The notes beneath the pieces are model-generated. The model did not search any database. It saw nothing but the letters and a program-made list of their open reading frames with translations, and was not told the DNA's origin. Position numbers and translations under genes: made by a program. A DNA stretch of 39,996 nt, from assembly GCA_002869435.1 (NCBI GenBank), contig PKSX01000064.1, forward strand, positions 10,076-50,071. The letters run 5' to 3'. Origin of the DNA: Marinilabiliales bacterium (GTDB taxonomy: Bacteria > Bacteroidota > Bacteroidia > Bacteroidales > DTU049). Below, one piece after another: positions 15,894 to 22,985 of this stretch; positions within the stretch are counted from its first letter, which is position 1; each line of letters starts with the position of its first letter.

Positions 15894-17519
15894 ATGCGAT
15901 ACCTGCCATTATATTTCATTGTATTATTTGCCTCCTGCGGGTCACCCTATCAGGTGGATGAAGATATAAAGCTCTTCAGATACAACGAATCAGCCGGCAT
16001 ACGTTCGCTTGACCCCGCTTTTGCAAAAGATCAGGCCAATATCTGGGGAGTGAATCAAATCTATAACGGATTGGTTCAACTCGACGACTCGCTGAAAGTA
16101 CAACCCTGCATTGCCGAATCATGGGAAATAACCGACAGCAATACCTTATATATATTCCATCTGCGGAACGACGTTTTTTTTCATGAAAGTCCTGCTTTTA
16201 AAAACGGAACACGTACCGTTACTTCTCACGATATTCAGTACAGCCTTCAACGCCTGGTGGATGAAAAAACCGCCTCGCCCGGCCGCTGGGTGATGGAAAA
16301 TGTAGGCAGAAATCCGGATGAAAGCCTTAATATTAATTGCCCGGATGATCTTACGGTACAGATTCGTCTTAAAGCACCTTTTAGTCCTTTTCTCAGTCTT
16401 CTTTCCATGCAATATTGCTCGGTAGTTCCTCAGGAAGCGATCGAGTATTACGGTGAAGATTTTGGCAGAAATCCTGTAGGCACAGGTCCGTTTCGTTTTC
16501 AATACTGGAAAGAAAATGTGAAGCTGGTTTTGCTGAAAAACGAAAACTATTTTGAAAAAGACGAATCGGGAAATGCTCTCCCCTACCTCGACGGAGTGGT
16601 GGTAACTTTCATTGCCGAAAAGCATACGGCTTTCATGGAATTTATGCAGGGCAATTTTGATATGATCTCAGGACTGGATCCCAACTATAAGGATGTCTTG
16701 CTCAATGCGGATGGGTCATTAAAAGAAAAGCACAACAGTTTTATGTACATGACCCGAATTCCGTATTTGAATACAGAATACCTGGGAATTCTGATCGATC
16801 CCGAAGCAGAAGGGAGCCTTGATGTACTTCAGAAACAAAACATAAGGCTGGCCATGAATTACGGATTCGACCGTGTAAAAATGATGCGGTATTTACGAAA
16901 CAATATTGGCTATCCGGGTCTGTACGGCATGATCCCACCAGGGTTATCTGGCTACCATGAAGACAGTGCCACCGCATTCTACTGCAACCCGGAAAAAGCA
17001 AGGCAATTGCTGGCCGAAGCAGGTTTTCCGAACGGAGCCGGACTACCTGATATTACCCTGCAAACTACAGCCAGCTATCTTGATCTGTGCGAATACATTC
17101 AAAAAGAGCTATCTGCTTTTGGTTTTAAAATCACACTGGATGTGATACCACCGGCCACCCTTCGCGAGATGGTCTCTCAATCCAAATCACCATTTTTCCG
17201 TGCCTCATGGATTGCCGATTACCCCGATGCTGAAAACTACCTGAGCCTTTTCTACAGCCCGTATACAGTGCCCAACGGTCCGAATTATACGCATTTTAAT
17301 AATCCTGAATACGATAAATTATACCGGCAGTCCATTTCCACCGAAAACGACAGCGTGCGGCAGGAATTATATGCCGATATGAATGCCATGATTATGGCCG
17401 AAGCCCCGGTTATGGTTTTGTATTACGACATGGCTGTACGGTTTATCAATAACCGTATCACCGGTCTTAAGCCCAATGCCATGAATTTGTTGAATTTGAA
17501 GGAGGTGAGGAAGGATTAA
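15894..17519 (+). CDS. Family 5 (peptide/nickel-type) solute-binding lipoprotein
   Basis: A 541-residue lipoprotein of the SBP_bac_5 family. The signal ends LFASC with C15 as the acylation site. Family landmarks are present: RSLDPAFAKD and QIYNGLVQLD near the start, SWEITDSNTLYIFHLRNDVFFHES, GTGPFRFQYW, RLAMNYGFDR in the form QNIRLAMNYGFDRVKM, and the C-terminal SWIADYPDAENYLSLFY and MIMAEAPVMVLYYD. Such proteins capture oligopeptides or related solutes for an ABC permease. No permease or ATPase genes follow, so the partner is elsewhere or absent. It begins 3 bp after the FGE-like gene and is almost certainly translated from the same mRNA. Its 3' end overlaps the convergent lipoprotein gene by 4 bp. 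Confidence 0.92.
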   Translation: MRYLPLYFIVLFASCGSPYQVDEDIKLFRYNESAGIRSLDPAFAKDQANIWGVNQIYNGLVQLDDSLKVQPCIAESWEITDSNTLYIFHLRNDVFFHESPAFKNGTRTVTSHDIQYSLQRLVDEKTASPGRWVMENVGRNPDESLNINCPDDLTVQIRLKAPFSPFLSLLSMQYCSVVPQEAIEYYGEDFGRNPVGTGPFRFQYWKENVKLVLLKNENYFEKDESGNALPYLDGVVVTFIAEKHTAFMEFMQGNFDMISGLDPNYKDVLLNADGSLKEKHNSFMYMTRIPYLNTEYLGILIDPEAEGSLDVLQKQNIRLAMNYGFDRVKMMRYLRNNIGYPGLYGMIPPGLSGYHEDSATAFYCNPEKARQLLAEAGFPNGAGLPDITLQTTASYLDLCEYIQKELSAFGFKITLDVIPPATLREMVSQSKSPFFRASWIADYPDAENYLSLFYSPYTVPNGPNYTHFNNPEYDKLYRQSISTENDSVRQELYADMNAMIMAEAPVMVLYYDMAVRFINNRITGLKPNAMNLLNLKEVRKD

Positions 17520-18043
17520 CTCTCCTCAAATCTGATAGAAACAATGGAATCGCCGCCAAAGGTATATCTGAGCCAAAGCTCATCGTGTTTCAATCGTCTG
17601 ACTTCCAGAGTTACTTCCTCCTGAGTAACCAGTGGCCATATACCGCAACTGTCGCCCACGGTTTGTGTGGAGTCGAGCGGATCGATAAACCAATACTTCA
17701 TGGTCAGGTCATTATAACCGTTTTCAAATTTCCAGTATCCTTTTCCGTGATATCCGCCGGAATCTATTGCATTGCAGAAAGGTTTGGGTGCATATAAATA
17801 CATGGTGCCTTCATCTTTCGCATTACCTTCGGGCAGATTAAAAGTATACTTCCAGTCATAATAGGTTTTCCAGCCAATAGTGGTATCGTTCGTATAGATT
17901 TTGAACATCTGCACCTGCCACTCATTGTTTAGACGGTTTGCCTCACTGCGAAAACTGATCCATGGACCATCCTCATATTTACATGCTGAGAACATGAGCA
18001 GTATTAAAACGAATGCAAAAAGATTCCTGTAAACTGTATTCAT
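17516..18043 (-). CDS. Lipoprotein of unknown function
   Basis: A 175-residue lipoprotein. The signal peptide ends LLMFSAC, so the cysteine lies around residue 20. The mature part is rich in aromatic residues and beta-strand patterns (TYYDWKYTFNLPEGNAKDEG, GYWKFENGYNDLTMKYWFID) and looks like a small lipocalin-type or Ig-type barrel; I do not recognise a family. The ATG at 18043 gives a proper lipoprotein signal, whereas the longer frame from 18214 runs through dispersed repeats next to the tRNA terminator and is not credible. Four bases overlap the end of the convergent solute-binding gene. Confidence 0.75.
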   Translation of the reverse strand: MNTVYRNLFAFVLILLMFSACKYEDGPWISFRSEANRLNNEWQVQMFKIYTNDTTIGWKTYYDWKYTFNLPEGNAKDEGTMYLYAPKPFCNAIDSGGYHGKGYWKFENGYNDLTMKYWFIDPLDSTQTVGDSCGIWPLVTQEEVTLEVRRLKHDELWLRYTFGGDSIVSIRFEES

Positions 18044-18127
18044 AAAATCGACCGGCTGTGGTTTCAATCGACCAATATACGAAAAAACTAAATATTGCAA
18101 TATGAAAATACAACTGCTCCTACACAC

Positions 18128-18177
18128 AAACCTGCCAGGTTTGCCACAAATACGCGTTGAACACCTGTCAGGTTTTG
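18128..18177. repeat. Pair of CCTGnCAGG-type palindromic repeats
   Basis: AAACCTGCCAGGTTTG (18128-18143) and ACACCTGTCAGGTTTTG (18161-18177) are two copies of a short palindromic unit about 33 bp apart. Repeats of this AACCTG..CAGGTT form are common between genes in Bacteroidota genomes. Confidence 0.6.
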
Positions 18178-18186
18178 CCGCGCATA

Positions 18187-18212
18187 AAAAAACCGCCATA
18201 AAAGACGGTTTC
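18187..18212 (-). terminator. Intrinsic terminator of the tRNA gene
   Basis: On the minus strand, AAACCGTC, a TTTTAT loop and GGCGGTTTTTTT form an imperfect stem followed by a U-run, just 3' of the tRNA. Confidence 0.75.
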
Positions 18213-18218
18213 AATTTG

Positions 18219-18292
18219 TGGGCCCACCAGGACTTGAACCTGGGACACCTTGATTATGAGTCAAGTGCTCTAACCAGCTGAGCTATGAGCCC
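18219..18292 (-). tRNA. tRNA with CAT anticodon (elongator Met or Ile2)
   Basis: A 74-nt cloverleaf on the minus strand: acceptor GGGCTCA / TGGGCCC with A73, D stem GCTC/GAGC, anticodon stem CTTGA/TCAAG with loop CTCATAA (anticodon CAT), a 5-nt variable loop GTGTC and T stem CCAGG/CCTGG with loop TTCAAGT. The 3' CCA is not encoded. The paired first base (G1-C72) excludes the initiator tRNA, which has a mismatched first pair. Elongator methionine and lysidine-modified isoleucine tRNAs cannot be separated by eye. Confidence 0.95.
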
Positions 18293-18336
18293 TGAGAGGA
18301 ATGCAAAAGTAATAATTTTTTGCAAATCAAAATAAA

Positions 18337-18363
18337 AAAAAGCCCCGCAATAGCAGGGCTTAA
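18337..18363 (-). terminator. Intrinsic terminator of the Omp28-like gene
   Basis: The inverted repeat AAGCCCcGC / GCaGGGCTT (18340-18348 and 18353-18361, one mismatch) has an AATA loop. On the minus strand it is followed by a long T-run, 18 nt past the stop codon of the Omp28-like gene. Confidence 0.85.
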
Positions 18364-18381
18364 AATTATTATTCTTAAATA

Positions 18382-19179
18382 CTAATATGTATTCGAGTTG
18401 GGAGCTGAAACAGGAACACCGCCACTCATTTCATAGATAACGGCTACGAAATGCACATTGCTTGAGTTTATTCCTGCATCAGGAGTGTAACTGTATGACT
18501 TGGTGAATTCAGAAGGAGAAGTACCGCTGAACATTTGACCACCAAAATAGTTATTGGCAACAATCTCACCTCGCAATACGCGCATATGGTTATAATTACT
18601 GATTGTTGTACCTGAACCATAATCAACCTGTGATGCCACAATATTATTTTCAATAGCATATACGGCCAAATTATAAGTACCTGTCAAACTTGAGAAAAAC
18701 TGAACTTTTACATGCACAGAGAATGAATCCCCAACTTTTTCAGCATACAAACCAACACCACAGGTAACTGAAGTCTCTGCCTGACGCTGAACAATGGCAT
18801 TTTTCCAACCACTGGGCTGCAAATTATAAGCATTATTAAACTCAATCCATAAATTTGGAGGGCCACCAATACCGTACTGACTTTTCAAAGTATTCGACAT
18901 GGCCAGATACATTGGATCTGAAGATGAATAATGAAGTGCCAATCCATTTACGCGGGTAGCATCAATATTTCCATCTCCGGCAAAAGCTTCCTCAAATGTA
19001 GGAATACCCCACTGTCCGCAATACCCACACCATGTGGCAGTAGTCAGCAGCACAAAAGCTTCCTGGGTTTGTGACACGGTAATATTATCATACGGAGTAG
19101 CTTCAACTTCATCGTTGTCCTTCTTACAAGACACTGCAAGAAAAGACATTGCAAGAACTAATAACAGGAATTTTTTCAT
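18382..19179 (-). CDS. Omp28-like thioredoxin-fold lipoprotein
   Basis: A 265-residue lipoprotein. The signal ends FLAVSC (C18 acylated). The mature part starts with a charged spacer and then an Omp28-type thioredoxin-like domain with the dithiol motif TWCGYCGQW (C51 and C54). A beta-sandwich C-terminal half (SFSVHVKVQFFSSLTGTYNLAVYAIE, NYNHMRVLRGEIV) is typical of Omp28 proteins. The NHMRVLRG stretch is a family hallmark. Omp28 of Porphyromonas is a surface lipoprotein, and the CxxC suggests thiol exchange or metal binding, but no reaction is proven. A second protein with an Omp28-like CxxC region is encoded about 4 kb away. It is monocistronic with a good terminator. Confidence 0.88.
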   Translation of the reverse strand: MKKFLLLVLAMSFLAVSCKKDNDEVEATPYDNITVSQTQEAFVLLTTATWCGYCGQWGIPTFEEAFAGDGNIDATRVNGLALHYSSSDPMYLAMSNTLKSQYGIGGPPNLWIEFNNAYNLQPSGWKNAIVQRQAETSVTCGVGLYAEKVGDSFSVHVKVQFFSSLTGTYNLAVYAIENNIVASQVDYGSGTTISNYNHMRVLRGEIVANNYFGGQMFSGTSPSEFTKSYSYTPDAGINSSNVHFVAVIYEMSGGVPVSAPNSNTY

Positions 19180-19265
19180 TTCTTTTAAGTTTTAAATGTA
19201 TGTAAATATACACATTTCTAATAAGATGAATGTAAAATAATTAACAAATAAGGAAATTTACTTCA

Positions 19266-19297
19266 TTTGTGCATGTCGCTCATATACGCTACTTTTG
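19266..19297 (+). promoter_or_regulatory. Full Bacteroidota-type promoter (TTTG-N20-TACTTTTG)
   Basis: TTTG (19266-19269) and TACTTTTG (19290-19297) are separated by exactly 20 bp, matching the -33/-7 architecture of the phylum. It drives the PagL-like operon, with the ATG only 10 nt downstream of the -7 box. Confidence 0.75.
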
Positions 19298-19307
19298 TAC
19301 AGAGGAC

Positions 19308-20357
19308 ATGAAAAGGCTAATTTGCATTATTATCATTTTTCTTGCAGGAAAAAGTGTTTTCACTCAGGAAAGCGGGCTATCGGTGTATGGTGGCTGGGGA
19401 TTTACTGTACCCCATCATGCCGAAATGTGGAATTATATTGAAAAGCATGGTAAGCAAATTGACCTTACTTATTTTTCAGACATGCATCCTGATCTTCCTT
19501 CGGGCTCCAATCTTAGAAAAGCACTTGGTTTTAGTTTCCTCGATCCGGGTAATCCTGATATTATGGGCTACGGGTTATCGCTTTATCCGCAATTGCATTT
19601 TCCTTTCAATGCAGAAAAACGCAATAGTTGGTTCATACTGGGTTGTGGAGTAGAATACAATACAAAGAAGTATTCAGATATTAATTATCGCTTCAATTCA
19701 ATTGGCTCTCATTTCAATGCCTTTATTTTACTTGGTTTTACCAGAGAATTTAAAATATCTGACGATTGGCGCATCAGTGCACGTTTCAACTGGTCGCACT
19801 ATTCAAACGGAGCCACCAAAGATCCAAACTACGGACTTAATATTCCAACAGCCGGTATCAGTATACAGAAATATTTCAAGCCCAAAAAAGAAAATGCCAA
19901 ATCACTGCACATCTACGATAATCCAAACTGGCAATTTCTAGCCAGTGGCAGTATGAAACAACTTCGAATTGAAGGTCCGGTCTATTCAACATATATGTTT
20001 TCGGCCGAAAAAAACATCAGCCCCAAGAAAAGGAACTACTGGAGTTTGGGCTCAGACCTTATTTTTGATCAGAGCATGCAGGATCTGCTCACCGATATTG
20101 GTGACAGCAGCACAAATTTCAGCGACAATATTAAGATAACATTGAAAGGTGCCTGGAATGTTCCGCTCGAAAATCTGCACATCAGCCTGCAGGCCGGTAT
20201 TTATCTCAAAAACGCATATTTCCGGGAAGAATACTTATTTCAGCGTTTAGCACTCAGATACAGATTCACAGAACAACTTGGAGCCTCTATTAGTATGAGG
20301 TCGCACTACGCCGTGGCCGACGTTATTGAACTTGGATTAATGTATACACTGCAATGA
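19308..20357 (+). CDS. PagL-like acyloxyacyl hydrolase / lipid A deacylase family protein
   Basis: A 349-residue outer-membrane protein. A signal peptide (MKRLICIIIIFLAGKSVFTQ) precedes a beta-barrel-type sequence. The key motif FNWSHYSNGATKDPN (His about 163, Ser about 165) matches the H-x-S-N region of the PagL/acyloxyacyl hydrolase family, whose catalytic His and Ser remove an acyl chain from lipid A. The protein is longer than Pseudomonas PagL, with an additional C-terminal barrel segment, as is usual in Bacteroidota homologues. The ATG at 19308 follows a full promoter; the frame opening at 19269 begins inside the -33 box. The next gene overlaps the stop by 4 bp (ATGA), so this is the first gene of a three-gene operon. 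Confidence 0.82.
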   Translation: MKRLICIIIIFLAGKSVFTQESGLSVYGGWGFTVPHHAEMWNYIEKHGKQIDLTYFSDMHPDLPSGSNLRKALGFSFLDPGNPDIMGYGLSLYPQLHFPFNAEKRNSWFILGCGVEYNTKKYSDINYRFNSIGSHFNAFILLGFTREFKISDDWRISARFNWSHYSNGATKDPNYGLNIPTAGISIQKYFKPKKENAKSLHIYDNPNWQFLASGSMKQLRIEGPVYSTYMFSAEKNISPKKRNYWSLGSDLIFDQSMQDLLTDIGDSSTNFSDNIKITLKGAWNVPLENLHISLQAGIYLKNAYFREEYLFQRLALRYRFTEQLGASISMRSHYAVADVIELGLMYTLQ

Positions 20358-21088
20358 TGAAACATTTAATCCATATCATTGCCCTGTTGCTCATCATTTC
20401 ATCCTGTAAAAAAGGTCATGAGCTCGACTGTTTTAAGGGACGTGGCGAAACCATTTCCCATTTCGAAGAACTACCTTACTTCAATAAGGTTGATGGCAAC
20501 GGAAGGATATCAATACACTTTGTACAGGATTATACGAGCGGTATAGAGATTATTTGTGGTGAAAACATGCTGGAAGGTATCACATGGCACATTGAAGACT
20601 CGTGCCTTTATCTCGATAATGAGAACACATGCAACTGGGTTAGGCGCTTCGACGCAGTTCCAAGAATTATAGTGCATTATACCGACCTTAAATATTTTCG
20701 GGTAGATAATTATTTCGACAATCGATTTCTGAGCAAGCACATTGGCGACAGCATTAAAATAGAGTACTGGGATGGATTTGGCTGCACATATTTTTATGGT
20801 GATGTAGATTATGCTGAATTTTTAGCCCATAAGGGAAAGGGTTGTTTTACGGCCAGAGGTCATGCCAGGAACACCCTGATTTATCATGTCAGTGCTTCAC
20901 CCAATGATTTTTCCGGCTTTTACTCCAAAATACTTGAAGTAAATACGAAAAGCAATAATGATATCAGAGTATATTGCGACTCCCTACTTACAGTTTCTAT
21001 TCACTGGACGGGAAATGTATATTACAATGGAAACCCTTCGATTATTAACCAGTACGGTCAAGGTAGCGGTTTGTTAATCAGTGAATAA
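20354..21088 (+). CDS. GIN-domain (DUF2807-like) lipoprotein
   Basis: A 244-residue lipoprotein. The signal ends LIISSC (C18). The mature part has the GIN/DUF2807 beta-helix pattern: the opening FNKVDGNGRISIHFVQDYTSGIEIICGENMLEGITWHIEDSCLYLDNEN is diagnostic, and the rest continues with short repeated strands. The family is linked to surface adhesion or auto-transporter heads, but function is not established. It overlaps the PagL-like gene by 4 bp, and its TAA overlaps the next ATG by one base, so the three are translationally coupled. ATG at 20354 or 20357 are both possible. Confidence 0.85.
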   Translation: MMKHLIHIIALLLIISSCKKGHELDCFKGRGETISHFEELPYFNKVDGNGRISIHFVQDYTSGIEIICGENMLEGITWHIEDSCLYLDNENTCNWVRRFDAVPRIIVHYTDLKYFRVDNYFDNRFLSKHIGDSIKIEYWDGFGCTYFYGDVDYAEFLAHKGKGCFTARGHARNTLIYHVSASPNDFSGFYSKILEVNTKSNNDIRVYCDSLLTVSIHWTGNVYYNGNPSIINQYGQGSGLLISE

Positions 21089-22881
21089 TGATGAACAAGA
21101 AAAACATAGCATATTTACCTACAAGTGCCGATGAAATGAAAGAATTGGGCTGGAATCAGGCCGATATTATTCTTTTCAGCGGTGATGCCTATGTTGATCA
21201 CCCTGCATTTGGGGTTGCTGTAATTGCAAGAGTACTGGAAGCAAAGGGATACAAAGTAGCGGTGGTTCCTCAACCCAACTGGCGAGATGATTTACGTGAT
21301 TTCAAAAAACTGGGTGTACCCCGATTATTCTTTGGCGTAAGCTCAGGTAATATGGATTCAATGGTCAATCATTATACTGCGCGCAAACGACTACGCTCCG
21401 ACGATGCATATTCTGCAGGAGGCCGCGCCGGATTTCGTCCCGACTATGCCACAAAAGTATATTCGCAAATTCTTAAAAAACTATATCCTGATACTCCGCT
21501 TGTGATTGGCGGTATAGAAGCTTCTCTACGCCGGTTTACACATTACGACTACTGGTCAGATTCACTAATGCCATCAATCCTGGAAGAAACAAGTGCTGAT
21601 GTTCTAGTATATGGAATGGGTGAAAAAAGCATATGTGAAATCGCCGACAGACTCCATGGAGGCAAAAAAACAGATGAGCTCAGAAATATTCCTCAGACAG
21701 TTATAAGAACAGATGCTATTGAACCAGATTGCATCATCTTACCGTCGTTTATAGAATGTACAGAAAGCAAAAAGAAATTTGCCTTGCATTTTACACTTTT
21801 GGAGAAGAACTCAAACAATATCAAAGGAAACGCGATTGCTGAAAAAACTAAAAGCGGATATTTACTTGCATATCCACCACACGGGACTGAAAATATTAAC
21901 GATTATTACGATCTGCCCTACACACGGCTCCCTCACCCGCGATACCGTAAAAAACCTCCCATTCCGGCCTATGAAATGATTCGTCATAGCATCAATATTC
22001 ACCGTGGTTGTTTTGGAGCATGTTCATTTTGTACTATTTCCATGCATCAGGGCAGATTTATTAAAAGTCGCAGTCAGCAAAGCATCTTTAATGAGCTGGA
22101 GCAGGTCAAACAAATGCCTGATTACAAAGGAACTATTAGCGATCTGGGTGGCCCATCAGCCAATATGTATGGAATGAATGTAAAAGATGAAGATTTATGC
22201 ATAAAATGCAAAAGACCTTCATGCCTATATCCGAAACTTTGTAATAATATAAACGCAAACCATACCGAGCTCACTGATTTATATAAAAAAGCAGAAATGG
22301 TCCAGGGGGTGTCACATGTTTTTGTTACATCAGGCCTGCGTTACGATTTATTTATTAATGAAGATGGATTTATTAATGATGGCCGCAAGTACTTTGAGCA
22401 ACTTGTAAAAAAGCATATCAGCGGAAGGCTAAAAGTTGCACCCGAGCATAGTGTTGACAAAGTTCTGAAAAACATGCGCAAACCATCATACAAACTATTT
22501 AGAAAGCTAAAAAAGGAATATAATAATTTGAACCGCAGTTTTGTGAAAAGACAGGAAATTATTCCCTATATCATTACAGGTCACCCCGGCGAAAACATTG
22601 AGGACTGTATTAATATGGCAAGAAGTCTTAAAGAGGATGGACTTTACCCTGAGCAAATTCAGGATTTCACACCAACTCCAATGACCCTCTCATCTGCGGA
22701 ATACTATCTTGGATTTAATCCCTATACAGGTGACCATGTACAAATTAACCGGGATATGGATGAAAAAAAACTACACAATAGTATATTATTATATCACAAA
22801 AAGGAATTTCGCGATTACGTTATTAAAAACCTAAGGAACAAGCACTTAAAAGAAACATTGAGAGATCTACTCAGTAAGTGA
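21088..22881 (+). CDS. YgiQ-family radical SAM protein
   Basis: A 597-residue cytoplasmic radical SAM protein of the YgiQ type. It has an N-terminal B12-binding-like or accessory domain (PTSADEMKELGWNQADIILFSGDAYVDHPAFG, residues ~8-40), the SSGNMDSMVNHYT stretch, then the radical SAM core with the iron-sulfur motif CFGACSFC (C-x3-C-x2-C, around residues 306-313). A second cysteine cluster (LCIKCKRPSCLYPKLC) and the VAPEHS segment follow, and the C-terminal TPTPMTLSSAEYYLG region matches the family. Length is normal for Bacteroidota YgiQ. Radical SAM enzymes cleave SAM to start radical chemistry, but the YgiQ substrate is unknown. It is the last gene of the PagL-GIN-YgiQ operon. Confidence 0.95.
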   Translation: MMNKKNIAYLPTSADEMKELGWNQADIILFSGDAYVDHPAFGVAVIARVLEAKGYKVAVVPQPNWRDDLRDFKKLGVPRLFFGVSSGNMDSMVNHYTARKRLRSDDAYSAGGRAGFRPDYATKVYSQILKKLYPDTPLVIGGIEASLRRFTHYDYWSDSLMPSILEETSADVLVYGMGEKSICEIADRLHGGKKTDELRNIPQTVIRTDAIEPDCIILPSFIECTESKKKFALHFTLLEKNSNNIKGNAIAEKTKSGYLLAYPPHGTENINDYYDLPYTRLPHPRYRKKPPIPAYEMIRHSINIHRGCFGACSFCTISMHQGRFIKSRSQQSIFNELEQVKQMPDYKGTISDLGGPSANMYGMNVKDEDLCIKCKRPSCLYPKLCNNINANHTELTDLYKKAEMVQGVSHVFVTSGLRYDLFINEDGFINDGRKYFEQLVKKHISGRLKVAPEHSVDKVLKNMRKPSYKLFRKLKKEYNNLNRSFVKRQEIIPYIITGHPGENIEDCINMARSLKEDGLYPEQIQDFTPTPMTLSSAEYYLGFNPYTGDHVQINRDMDEKKLHNSILLYHKKEFRDYVIKNLRNKHLKETLRDLLSK

Positions 22882-22915
22882 GATTCGCAACTGATCAAAA
22901 AGTATGTGTTAATAT

Positions 22916-22954
22916 AAGATATAGATGCAACTAATATCTACTATTTTATATCTT
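22916..22954. promoter_or_regulatory. Inverted repeat and -7-like box upstream of the large T9SS gene
   Basis: AAGATATA (22916-22923) and TATATCTT (22947-22954) form a perfect 8-bp inverted repeat. The right arm overlaps a TATCTTTA box (22949-22956), one base from TAnnTTTG, about 30 nt before the ATG at 22986. An operator or a chance AT palindrome are both possible. Confidence 0.4.
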
Positions 22955-22985
22955 TACACTTGAAAACCAACCAATCATTTTTCCT

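Noticed and set aside
17516..18214. Longer 232-codon version of the small lipoprotein
   Set aside because: The added N-terminal 57 codons cross the CCTGnCAGG repeats and abut the tRNA terminator, whereas the ATG at 18043 starts a proper lipoprotein signal.
18219..18292. tRNA as initiator tRNA-fMet
   Set aside because: The first acceptor pair is G1-C72, not the mismatched pair of initiator tRNAs, so it is an elongator Met or Ile2 type.
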